Positions 1 through 6,028 of a DNA stretch of 12,477 nt are shown here, piece by piece (position 1 is the stretch's first letter; the number at the start of each line of letters is the position of its first letter). The notes under the pieces were generated by a model. It saw only the letters and a program-made list of their open reading frames with translations, was not told the DNA's origin and ran no database searches. The translations under genes and the position numbers were made by a program. The stretch comes from Pseudomonadota bacterium (GTDB lineage Bacteria > Pseudomonadota > Alphaproteobacteria > Rhizobiales > Rhizobiaceae), in assembly GCA_023433855.1 (NCBI GenBank), contig JAEYTV010000287.1, positions 1-12,477 on the forward strand, read 5' to 3'.

Positions 1-293
1 AGGGGTGGGCGGGCCAGTGCCATGCCGCTGCCGACATTCCGAAGGGCGCGGACGTGACCGTCATGGTTCGCCCGGAAAATCTTCAGATCCGTGACGATGG
101 CGCGACAAACGACGGCCTCTCCTGGTCGGGCCAGATATCCCAGGCTATTTTCCGGGGGTCGCACCGGTCCATCATCGTCAAGACGCCTGCCCACGCGCTG
201 CATGTGGAGGCTCCGTCCTTTGCGGATGTTGGCATCGGCCGCCCAGTGACCGTAGCCGCACCGGCCGAGGCGATCTGGGCGGTCCGCAACTGA
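1..293 (+). CDS. ABC transporter ATP-binding protein, C-terminal fragment (TOBE_2 domain)
   Basis: Only the last ~97 codons are in the window, in reading frame 3, ending at TGA 291-293. The ATPase core (Walker A, signature, Walker B) lies off the left edge. The visible part contains VMVRPENLQI, the hallmark strand of the TOBE_2 domain that follows the nucleotide-binding domain in importers of the polyamine, iron and sugar classes. The rest (FRGSHRSIIVKTP and AIWAVRN) also fits a TOBE_2 fold. From family knowledge, the protein would energise uptake of a small solute at the inner membrane. The substrate cannot be read from this fragment. Its position ahead of the LigM-like gene, on the same strand, makes uptake of that enzyme's substrate possible, but the 465-bp gap with its own control signals argues against a simple shared operon. 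Confidence 0.8.
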   Translation, partial: GWAGQCHAAADIPKGADVTVMVRPENLQIRDDGATNDGLSWSGQISQAIFRGSHRSIIVKTPAHALHVEAPSFADVGIGRPVTVAAPAEAIWAVRN

Positions 294-299
294 CCTCAT

Positions 300-337
300 C
301 CCGGCCGCCGCCTCAATGAGCGCCGCTGTCGGCCGGG
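300..337 (+). terminator. GC-rich inverted repeat after the ABC gene, possible terminator
   Basis: CCCGGCCG (300-307) and CGGCCGGG (330-337) form a perfect 8-bp inverted repeat with a 22-nt loop, starting seven bases after the ABC stop codon. There is no T run after it, so it is a weak candidate for an intrinsic terminator. It may instead be an mRNA 3'-end stabilising hairpin. Confidence 0.35.
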
Positions 338-432
338 CGGTGCGAGACCTAACCTTCGCGCGACGGAGGTTGCGGCAAGCGGCCGGTGCATGCTGCTGCC
401 GCGCACCTTTTCGACGCCAGCTGTAGGGCCGC

Positions 433-442
433 ACGTATACAT
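433..442. promoter_or_regulatory. Palindromic operator candidate, site 1 (ACGTATACAT)
   Basis: This site matches the perfect site at 516-525 in 9 of 10 positions and keeps the GTATAC core. It lies 83 bp upstream of site 2, close to eight helical turns, a spacing that would allow looping between bound dimers. The core resembles FadR/FCD-type GntR operators (GT-N-AC centre), but the regulator is not in the window. Confidence 0.4.
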
Positions 443-515
443 CAGATGCCGACAAGCCGCGGGAAAGATGGCGTTCAGCCTGCCGTTCGCCGTCTGTGGC
501 ACGCAGTCGCGCACC

Positions 516-525
516 ATGTATACAT
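516..525. promoter_or_regulatory. Palindromic operator candidate, site 2 (ATGTATACAT)
   Basis: This is a perfect 10-bp palindrome with a GTATAC core. It is the best of three similar sites in this region and lies 26 bp from site 3. Three near copies within 119 bp of one promoter region is far above chance. The shape fits a dimeric repressor or activator, perhaps of the GntR FadR/VanR type. The assignment to that family is inference. Confidence 0.5.
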
Positions 526-541
526 TACCTGATGTTCTCTG

Positions 542-551
542 TTGTATACAT
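542..551. promoter_or_regulatory. Palindromic operator candidate, site 3 (TTGTATACAT), over a possible -35
   Basis: This site matches site 2 in 9 of 10 positions, with TGTATACA (543-550) perfectly palindromic. It overlaps the proposed -35 element TTGTAT at 542-547, where a bound dimer would block RNA polymerase. That placement suggests repression relieved by an inducer. Confidence 0.45.
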
Positions 552-570
552 GACCGCCTTGCTTTATGAA
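542..570 (+). promoter_or_regulatory. Possible sigma-70 promoter for the LigM-like gene
   Basis: TTGTAT (542-547) and TATGAA (565-570) are 17 bp apart, the preferred spacing, with 3/6 and 4/6 matches to the consensus boxes. The predicted start near 577 would give an untranslated leader of about 180 nt. The matches are modest, and the main support is the overlap with operator candidate 3. Confidence 0.3.
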
Positions 571-575
571 TTTGT

Positions 576-684
576 CGATCCGAGAGGAGGCCCGATGTCC
601 TGGGGACTAAGGCGTAGGACCGGATCGTTGGGAGGGGAGATTGGCGGGAGGAGACCGCTGACCCTCAACGGCCGACCAGGCTGA
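576..684 (+). promoter_or_regulatory. Leader region with inverted repeat and 29-codon ORF before the LigM-like gene
   Basis: CGATCCG (576-582) and CGGATCG (621-627) are a perfect 7-bp inverted repeat. Between them lie the strong Shine-Dalgarno sequence AGGAGG (585-590) and ATG 595. The ATG opens a 29-codon ORF that ends at TGA 682-684, 74 bases before the LigM-like start. A small inner hairpin is also possible (GTCC 597-600, GGAC 604-607). If formed, the outer stem could sequester the ribosome binding site. The peptide is Arg/Gly rich (begins MSWGLRRR) and shows no run of one amino acid that would suggest classical attenuation. No known riboswitch class was recognised. Confidence 0.25.
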
Positions 685-758
685 CATAAAGCACACGAAC
701 GACCGAACGGTTTCCGCCGGGAGCTCAGTGGGCGCGAGCAAAGAGGGAAGGTAGGAAA

Positions 759-2168
759 ATGGCTAAGAGTCTGACCCAGATCTTGGGAGAGAAGGGCAAT
801 CCCGTCGAAATGCTGCGCAATTCGCGCATCGGGATGTATGTCTATCCGGTGGTTGCGCCCGAATTTTCCAACTGGCGTACAGAACAGGTTGCCTGGAGAA
901 AATCGGCAGTCCTGTTCGACCAATCGCATCACATGGACGAACTCATCGTGGAGGGGCCAGATTCGGCAAGTTTCCTCGAGGGTCTCGCAATCAACAGCTT
1001 TGCAAACTTCGACACCAGTCGCGCCAAACATTATGTGCCGGTCACGCCGGCGGGGCACGTGATCGGTGACATGATCATCTTCCGGGAAACGGAAGAGAAA
1101 TTCATCCTGGTCGGCCGTGCGCCGACCGCCAACTGGCTGCGCTACAACGCTTCCCTCGGAAAGCACAACGTCAGGCTAACGCATGACCCCCGCTCACCCT
1201 CTCGGCCCGATGGGAAAGAGGTGACCCGCGTCCATTACCGGTTCCAGATCCAGGGGCCGGACGCCCCCAGGATCTTCGAGAAGATGAACGGGGGGCCGAT
1301 TCCCGACATCAAGTTCTTCCATGTCGATTGGATCAATATCGGCCACAAGAAGGTACAGGCGCTCCGTCACGGCATGGCGGGAGCCCCCGGACTGGAGATA
1401 TGGGGGCCATACGCTGAAAAGGACGAGGTGCGGGAGATCATCCTCAAGGCTGCCAAGGAAGCGGGTGTCGATCTCTACCTTGTCGGAGCGCGCGCCTATT
1501 CGACCAACACTCTGGAATCGGGATGGATCCCATCCCCCCTGCCGGCCATCTACACCGGTGCCGAGCTTCAAGGCTACCGTGACTGGCTGACCGAAGACAG
1601 CTACGAGGCCGTGGGCTCTATCGGTGGAAGTCTCGCGTCAGACAACATCGAGGACTATTACGTCAATCCGTATGAGCTGGGTTACGGCATCTACATCAAG
1701 TTCGATCATGATTTCGTTGGCCGCCAAGCCCTCGAACAGATGAAGGGCAAACCCCAACGCAAGAAGGTGACGTTCGAGTGGAATGCGGAAGATGTGATGA
1801 AGGTGATCGCATCGAATTTCGTGCCTGGCGAGCAGCACCCTTACAAGTGGATCGATCTGCCCCAGCCGAACTATGCGTCCTCCAGCGCCGACAGGGTCAT
1901 GATGGGTGACCGTCTGGTCGGCATGTCGATGTTTAACGGCTACAGCTATAACGAACGTTGCATGCTTTCGCTTGGGGTGGTCGACGCCGACATCAAGGAA
2001 GGCGACGTGCTGACGCTTGTCTGGGGCGAACCGGGCGGCGGCACTGGCAAGACATCTATCGAGCAGGGGCATAGACAGGCGGAGATCCGTGTCCGCGTTT
2101 CTGCAACGCCTTATGCACGGGAGGCGCGTGAAAACTATGCCGACAGCTGGCGGACCCGCCAGCAGTGA
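759..2168 (+). CDS. LigM/DesA-like tetrahydrofolate-dependent O-demethylase (GcvT family)
   Basis: This 469-residue GcvT-fold aminomethyltransferase matches the length and much of the sequence I recall for Sphingobium LigM (vanillate / 3-O-methylgallate O-demethylase). Diagnostic stretches include EMLRNSRIGMYVYPVVAPEF (18-37), HVIGDMIIF (100-108), LRHGMAGAPGLEIWGPY (202-218), NTLESGWIPSPLPAIYTG (250-267) and NIEDYYVNPYE (296-306). Y29, Q55, H58, R120 and Y247 sit where I recall LigM's active-site and folate-contact residues. Family members move the methyl group of a methoxy-arene to tetrahydrofolate, giving a phenol and 5-methyl-THF in the cytosol. DmdA- or sarcosine-type members are less like it. 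The ATG at 759 follows a purine-rich ribosome binding site. The upstream ABC gene could import the substrate. No ring-cleavage, metF or ligH-like gene is visible nearby, so the true substrate is uncertain. Confidence 0.9.
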   Translation: MAKSLTQILGEKGNPVEMLRNSRIGMYVYPVVAPEFSNWRTEQVAWRKSAVLFDQSHHMDELIVEGPDSASFLEGLAINSFANFDTSRAKHYVPVTPAGHVIGDMIIFRETEEKFILVGRAPTANWLRYNASLGKHNVRLTHDPRSPSRPDGKEVTRVHYRFQIQGPDAPRIFEKMNGGPIPDIKFFHVDWINIGHKKVQALRHGMAGAPGLEIWGPYAEKDEVREIILKAAKEAGVDLYLVGARAYSTNTLESGWIPSPLPAIYTGAELQGYRDWLTEDSYEAVGSIGGSLASDNIEDYYVNPYELGYGIYIKFDHDFVGRQALEQMKGKPQRKKVTFEWNAEDVMKVIASNFVPGEQHPYKWIDLPQPNYASSSADRVMMGDRLVGMSMFNGYSYNERCMLSLGVVDADIKEGDVLTLVWGEPGGGTGKTSIEQGHRQAEIRVRVSATPYAREARENYADSWRTRQQ

Positions 2169-2178
2169 CGAGGATTGG

Positions 2179-2198
2179 AGCGGCGCCTTGGCGCCGCT
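2179..2198 (+). terminator. Strong GC hairpin after the LigM-like gene
   Basis: AGCGGCGCC (2179-2187) and GGCGCCGCT (2190-2198) form a perfect 9-bp inverted repeat separated by two bases, ten bases after the stop codon. It is a likely transcription end, although no long T run follows. It also lies just past the end of the convergent small gene (stop at 2220-2222), so it may serve both strands. Confidence 0.6.
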
Positions 2199-2219
2199 TC
2201 CGCCACATGTGAAGAATGC

Positions 2220-2405
2220 CTAGCGTTGTTTGGTGCCGGCGCTTTTTCCGTCGGAGCTCCGCGAGCGTTCTTCGAAGCGGTCGGCACCCTTTGCGAGGTC
2301 GGAGCCTTTCTGTGCTTCGACCTTTTTTTCTTCCTCCCGGGCGCTCTCTTCAAGACCGCGAGCCGATTGCTTTCCGTTCTTCGTCGGTGCCTGTTCTATA
2401 CCCAT
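2220..2405 (-). CDS. Small hydrophilic hypothetical protein (61 aa)
   Basis: This 61-residue protein starts at ATG 2405-2403 on the minus strand. GGAGGA lies nine bases ahead of it, a near-ideal ribosome binding site, and this is the main reason to believe the gene. The product is very hydrophilic: rich in Lys, Glu, Arg, Ser, Gly and Ala, with no cysteine, tryptophan or tyrosine and no hydrophobic segment. It contains EEEKKVEAQKG in the middle and is probably disordered or a loose charged helix. Small proteins of this type are common in Rhizobiales, and some resemble hydrophilins, but I do not recognise a named family and assign no function. It converges on the LigM-like gene and shares the hairpin at 2179-2198. 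The other frames across this stretch give cysteine- or phenylalanine-rich translations unlike real proteins. Confidence 0.6.
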   Translation of the reverse strand: MGIEQAPTKNGKQSARGLEESAREEEKKVEAQKGSDLAKGADRFEERSRSSDGKSAGTKQR

Positions 2406-2539
2406 GACAAAGTCTCCTCCGCTGCCATGATCGGCGATCTGTTAGAAACACGGAAAAGGTCGTCGTGTTCCGTAGACGGGTTTGAGCGGATCACCGTCCT
2501 TCGCAAGCAGCACCACTGCGACTGTTCCGATCGCTACCA
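2406..2539. other. Short gene-free stretch between the M81 gene end and the small gene
   Basis: These 134 bases include the ribosome binding site of the small minus-strand gene. They also contain a 6-bp inverted repeat, ACGGAA (2450-2455) and TTCCGT (2468-2473), about 45-68 bases upstream of its start. No convincing promoter boxes and no clear terminator for the M81 gene were seen, so read-through into the small gene is possible. Confidence 0.4.
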
Positions 2540-3982
2540 TCAGCTTCGCTTCGAGCGGGCCGACAGGAAAACCTCCGGGTGATAGGCGAACTCCTTGTCG
2601 AATGGATAGGTCGGACGGCGCTTGCGGCGCCGCGCAAGCCGTTCAACAAACTGGTCCACCACGCCGGGTGACAATGCCATCAAACCTGGATTGGCGATCG
2701 GCGCCAGTTCCGGCGAGAGATAGCCCGACTTGACCACGAGGATTTTCGCTTGCTGAGGCGACAGACCCAGCCGGGTGAAATCGAGAATGCTGTGGTAGGG
2801 ACGACGTTTGGCCGACAGCACCAGATCGATACCGTCAATGGCAACCACCGCCTGCCGCTCAGGAAGATCGTGGGTGTCCTCCAGGAATTTCACGGTCACC
2901 ATTGCCTCGATCGGCTTGCTGCCGATCGTATCCAGGGAGGCACCGATGGTAAGCCCGAGGCTGGAGCCGACACCGGCTGCGTAGCATGCTTCCGTGGCTT
3001 GCCTGTCCGCAATGCCGGCAAAAATGACGTCGGTCGCGCGTCTCTCGATGAGGCTTGCCAACATCTCCGTGCGATCCCCGACGCCACCGCCGGTCGGGTT
3101 GTCTCCGGATTCGGCAATCACCACAGGCCTGCTCCGGGACCTGAGGGCCCGTTCGCCGCATTCCTCCACCGAGCCGGTTTCGCAGCCGAAGACGAATCGG
3201 TCCCGTGCGTCCCAATAGGCCTGAGCGACCCGCTGCGCCTCCCGTTCGAGAATGTGAGGAATGGTGCCGGTCATGATGGCGGCTGCCGTGGCTCTCGGCT
3301 CGTCGGCCCAAACATAGCCTACCATCAGCGACGCATCCCACACGCCGTCCATCGCGTCGATCTGCGGCATCAGAGCGTAGAGGCTCTTTGCGGGCTCGTC
3401 GACCGTGCTGGTTCTTTCGCCCGGTAACAGGACCGGGATCGGAACCCAGAGCAGGATCGGCCTTACGCCGGTTTTGAGACTCCTCACCAGCATGGCGACC
3501 GAACGGCGCATCGTTTCTTCCACATCGATGTGGGGCGCTGTCCGATAGGCGGAATACATGTCCAGCGCATCGATGATGCGCTGGCTTACGTTGCCGTGGA
3601 GATCGTAGCTGGCGGAGATGATGCAGTCTGGCCCCACTACGTCACGTGCCGCCTTGATCCAGTCGCCTTCGGCATCTTCCATGCCCTGGACGAACATGGC
3701 GCCATGCATGGCGAGATAAAGCCCGTCCAGCGGCAGGAGCTCTTCGAGGCGGTTCAGGAATTCAGACCTGAAACGTTCGTATGTGGAGCGCGCGACGGGG
3801 CCGCCTGCTATCGCCCGCGCATGCATCGTCGGCAGAAACTCGGCGTCGAAATCCCGAAGGAAGGCAAAATAGCGGGAAGCCGTCAATTCCACGCCCCGCA
3901 GGACACGGAAGTCCCTTTCCTCGTTCAGCACGGGATTGTAGGTGCTGCATTCAATGTGAATTCCGCCCACGGCGATACGCAT
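2540..3982 (-). CDS. M81 family (MlrC-like) metallopeptidase
   Basis: The 480-residue protein has the two-part layout of the MlrC/M81 family: an N-terminal DUF1485-type half (about 1-290) and a C-terminal MlrC half (about 295-470). Family motifs are HIECSTYNP (9-17), YLAMHGAM (89-96) with H93, DLHGN (127-131), PHIDVEETMRR (150-160) and ESGDNPTGGG (291-300). D127, H129 and H151 are the likely metal ligands by family analogy. MlrC itself cleaves linearised microcystin, but most M81 proteins have unknown peptide or amide substrates. There is no signal peptide, so the product is cytosolic. The start is supported by GAGG eight bases upstream of the ATG. The gene is divergent from the ROK/CutC pair across 202 bp, so it may belong to the same pathway, perhaps releasing a substrate from a peptide or amide conjugate. 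Confidence 0.92.
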   Translation of the reverse strand: MRIAVGGIHIECSTYNPVLNEERDFRVLRGVELTASRYFAFLRDFDAEFLPTMHARAIAGGPVARSTYERFRSEFLNRLEELLPLDGLYLAMHGAMFVQGMEDAEGDWIKAARDVVGPDCIISASYDLHGNVSQRIIDALDMYSAYRTAPHIDVEETMRRSVAMLVRSLKTGVRPILLWVPIPVLLPGERTSTVDEPAKSLYALMPQIDAMDGVWDASLMVGYVWADEPRATAAAIMTGTIPHILEREAQRVAQAYWDARDRFVFGCETGSVEECGERALRSRSRPVVIAESGDNPTGGGVGDRTEMLASLIERRATDVIFAGIADRQATEACYAAGVGSSLGLTIGASLDTIGSKPIEAMVTVKFLEDTHDLPERQAVVAIDGIDLVLSAKRRPYHSILDFTRLGLSPQQAKILVVKSGYLSPELAPIANPGLMALSPGVVDQFVERLARRRKRRPTYPFDKEFAYHPEVFLSARSKRS

Positions 3983-4092
3983 GAGAAGACCTCATCTGGA
4001 TTTCTGCCCGAGGCCAGGAGACAGGCCCTTGCCAAGGTCGTCCGGCAGAAGGAAGAAAGCATTGTCTTGATGACGCGTAAACCGGAGAGTTC

Positions 4093-4121
4093 TTGACACT
4101 CGGTTCGTCAATCGAACAAAT
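4093..4121 (+). promoter_or_regulatory. Possible promoter with operator-like inverted repeat before the ROK gene
   Basis: A perfect TTGACA lies at 4093-4098, with ACAAAT at 4116-4121 as a poor -10 after 17 bp. In the spacer, GTTCG (4103-4107) and CGAAC (4113-4117) form a perfect inverted repeat separated by five bases, the usual place for a repressor site. The window has no adjacent regulator gene. The rest of the 3983-4184 divergent region shows only the M81 ribosome binding site and the weak Shine-Dalgarno of the ROK gene. Confidence 0.4.
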
Positions 4122-4184
4122 CAATCCCGCGATCCTGCACCTCCCTTGCTGGTGCTGGATTGCCGACCTCGTGGGGAGCCCGAT

Positions 4185-5132
4185 TTGAGCAGTTGCGGAG
4201 CAGCCGCAGAACCAGTCTTCTGCATGGACGTCGGGGGCTCCTTCATGAAGTTTGCCGTGTCTCCCGCCCCGGGTGTCGTCGTGCCGCTCGAAAAGGTTGC
4301 CACTCCAGTTGGGGACTGGCGCGGTTTCGTGGATGTGGTTGCTGCTCTGACCGAGCGGCATTCCCATGAAGTGGACGCCAGATCGCCACTCGGGCTGTCG
4401 ATCGCGGGACTGGTTGACCCGCGAGACGGGACAGCGACTTCCGCCAATGTGCCTTGTATTACGGGCCGCCACCTCGCCGAGGAACTCGGCGCCATCCTGC
4501 GGCGCAAGGTCGTCGCCGCCAACGACGCCGACTGCATGACGCTCGCGGAGGCCAACGACGGAGCAGGCCGAGGGCATCCGGTGGTTTTCTGCACCATCAT
4601 CGGCACGGGGATTGGCGGAGGGCTTGCAGTAGGAGGGCGGCTCACGAGCGGGACCGGCGGCGTCGCGGGAGAGTGGGGGCACGGCCCGATTGTCAACACG
4701 GTCGTCACGATCGGCAGCGACAAGGTCGAGATCCCACGGCTCGCATGCGGCTGCGGTCAATCCGGGTGCGTCGACACCATTGGCGGAGCAAGGGGTATCG
4801 AGCGCCTTCATCATCTTCTGCACGGTCGTCGGGAAAGCAGCTTCGACATTCTCGAGGCTTGGCAGGCCGGCGAGACGAGGGCTGGTCGAACCGTTGCGAT
4901 CTGGCTCGAACTCGTTAGCGATCCGCTGGCTTTGGCCGTCAACATCACTGGCGCCTCGATCGTGCCTGTCGGCGGGGGACTTGCTTCCGTTGCGCCGCTG
5001 ATCGCCGCTCTCGACGATGCGGTGCGAAAGCGCATCCTCAACCGCTTCGATCGTGCGCTTGTAACGCCCGCGATCTGGCGGGAGGATGGCGGCACCATGG
5101 GTGCTGCCGTGCTGGCTCGGCAGGGAGGTTGA
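4185..5132 (+). CDS. ROK family sugar kinase
   Basis: ROK proteins are kinases of glucose and amino sugars (GlcNAc, ManNAc) or repressors. This one has no N-terminal helix-turn-helix, so it is a kinase. Using the 315-residue form, it shows the phosphate-1 motif DVGGSFMK (15-22), the catalytic NDAD with D114, the ATP-site GTGIGGG (140-146), GEWGH (162-166) and the zinc motif CGCGQSGC with C188, C190 and C195. The usual Glu of ROK motif 2 is Asp here (GCVD). I chose TTG 4185 because GGGGAG lies six bases upstream and the ROK fold begins soon after. TTG 4146 in the same frame would add 13 residues and has no clear Shine-Dalgarno. ATG 4224 would cut the first strand. It ends one base before the CutC start, so the two are surely cotranscribed. 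An amino sugar is a reasonable guess for the substrate, no more. Confidence 0.88.
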   Translation: MSSCGAAAEPVFCMDVGGSFMKFAVSPAPGVVVPLEKVATPVGDWRGFVDVVAALTERHSHEVDARSPLGLSIAGLVDPRDGTATSANVPCITGRHLAEELGAILRRKVVAANDADCMTLAEANDGAGRGHPVVFCTIIGTGIGGGLAVGGRLTSGTGGVAGEWGHGPIVNTVVTIGSDKVEIPRLACGCGQSGCVDTIGGARGIERLHHLLHGRRESSFDILEAWQAGETRAGRTVAIWLELVSDPLALAVNITGASIVPVGGGLASVAPLIAALDDAVRKRILNRFDRALVTPAIWREDGGTMGAAVLARQGG

Positions 5133-5133
5133 C

Positions 5134-5895
5134 GTGAAGATTGCGCTGGAGGTTTGCGTCGACTCGGCCCGAGGTCTTGCTGCCGCCATTGATGGCGGTG
5201 CCAGCCGTGTGGAACTTTGTGCTGCTCTCGAGGTCGGAGGATTGACGCCGTCGCGCGGAATGATGGAGTTCGCGTCGCAGGCGGCGGTACCTGTCTACGT
5301 ACTCATCCGACCGCGAGCCGGCACTTTCGTCTACGACGACTGCGACGAGCGGATTATGGCGGCTGACATCGACGCGGTCCGGGCGGCCGGGCTTGCCGGG
5401 GTGGTCATCGGTGCAAGCAAGGCGGATGGGCTGCTGGACCTGTCCATACTGGAGCGACTGGCCGCGCGAGCTGAGGGATTGGGTATCACGCTGCATAGGG
5501 CCTTTGATCTTGTGCCCGATCCCTTCGAGGCGCTCGAACAGGCGGCCGCTCTTGGTATCGAACGTATTCTGACGTCCGGCGGCAGGCCGAAAGCAGCTGA
5601 AGGAGTGCGTCTCATAAGGAAACTTGTGGAACGGGCGGCCGGGCGCGTCTCGATCATGCCCGGCGGCGGGATTACGCCGCTTACCGTGAAAAGCATGGTT
5701 GAGGAGACCGGCGTCCGCGAGGTTCACAGCTCTTGTCGCGGCCCGGCAGACGTCGCCGATCCACGGGCGATTGCCTTCGGTTTTCAGGCCTCTTCCTGCC
5801 TCGATACGAGCAGACAGGTGGTCCGGCAGATGCGGGCGTCTCTCGACGGGCCGAGTGGCGCATCCGACATGCCGCCAACACCGGACATTTCGTAG
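5134..5895 (+). CDS. cutC: CutC family protein (copper homeostasis name, TIM barrel)
   Basis: The 253-residue protein carries the CutC signatures in order: LEVCVDS (5-11), GASRVELCAALEVGGLTPS (22-40), LIRPRAGTFVYDD (57-69), GITLHRAFD (117-125), RILTSGGRPKAAEG (144-157), IMPGGGIT (174-181) and REVHSSC (195-201). Length and motifs are those of a complete family member. GTG 5134 was chosen because GGAGG lies five bases upstream, VKIALEVCVDS is the usual N terminus, and an earlier ATG (5086) would overlap the kinase gene by 47 bases. The name comes from copper-tolerance work in E. coli, but the fold is an enzyme-like TIM barrel and the biochemical role is unsettled. Here it is coupled to a ROK kinase, and no copper gene is near, which favours a metabolic role. 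The C-terminal ~35 residues are variable and low in recognisable motifs. Confidence 0.92.
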   Translation: MKIALEVCVDSARGLAAAIDGGASRVELCAALEVGGLTPSRGMMEFASQAAVPVYVLIRPRAGTFVYDDCDERIMAADIDAVRAAGLAGVVIGASKADGLLDLSILERLAARAEGLGITLHRAFDLVPDPFEALEQAAALGIERILTSGGRPKAAEGVRLIRKLVERAAGRVSIMPGGGITPLTVKSMVEETGVREVHSSCRGPADVADPRAIAFGFQASSCLDTSRQVVRQMRASLDGPSGASDMPPTPDIS

Positions 5896-5972
5896 TCTCT
5901 TCGGCCCAGCGCGTTGTCAATTCCCGGTGTCAGAACCCGCTGCCCATTTCATCCAAGTCAACTTGATATCAA

Positions 5973-5999
5973 TTGTAAAACAGATAGGAAGCCTATAAC
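5973..5999 (+). promoter_or_regulatory. Possible promoter of the hybrid kinase gene
   Basis: An AT-rich patch ahead of the kinase gene contains TTGTAA (5973-5978) and TATAAC (5994-5999), 15 bp apart. TATAAC is a good -10, but the spacing is short and the -35 only fair. The region 5896-6028 otherwise shows no clear terminator for the ROK-CutC pair. Confidence 0.3.
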
Positions 6000-6028
6000 C
6001 GTGGGCGAACGGACGCAGGGAACGACAC

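Larger units (their letters stand above)
294..758 (+). other. Gene-free control region between the ABC gene and the LigM-like gene
   Basis: These 465 bases hold no convincing protein gene. The reading frames that cross them are short or are shadows of the gene downstream. They contain the GC-rich inverted repeat at 300-337, three palindromes of the ATGTATACAT type, a possible promoter at 542-570, and a leader from about 576 with a strong Shine-Dalgarno sequence and a 29-codon ORF. From 685 to 740 I see no recognisable signal. The ribosome binding site of the LigM-like gene is the purine-rich stretch GAGGGAAGGTAGGAAA just before ATG 759. Confidence 0.7.

Noticed and set aside
576..758. Known riboswitch (glycine, THF, SAM classes) upstream of the LigM-like gene
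   Set aside because: The conserved cores I know were not found. Only a simple inverted repeat and a short ORF are visible.
564..1166. 200-codon minus-strand frame over the start of the LigM-like gene
   Set aside because: It is antisense to a clear GcvT-family gene, and its composition is unlike a real protein.
2175..2582. 135-codon plus-strand frame rich in Cys and Phe
   Set aside because: It overlaps the terminator hairpin and lies opposite the small minus-strand gene, which has the better ribosome binding site and a more protein-like composition.
2540..3982. Microcystin degradation (mlr) function for the M81 gene
   Set aside because: No mlrA, mlrB or mlrD companion is present, and M81 proteins are widespread in bacteria that do not degrade microcystin.
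3530..4096. 188-codon plus-strand frame over the M81 gene start
   Set aside because: It is the antisense shadow of the M81 N-terminal half and shows no family motifs.
3951..5189. 412-codon open frame on the minus strand opposite the ROK kinase
   Set aside because: It is longer than the kinase but has no domain, a Pro/Arg/Ser-rich composition and no ribosome binding site. The plus strand shows a complete set of ROK motifs, so this is a high-GC shadow frame.
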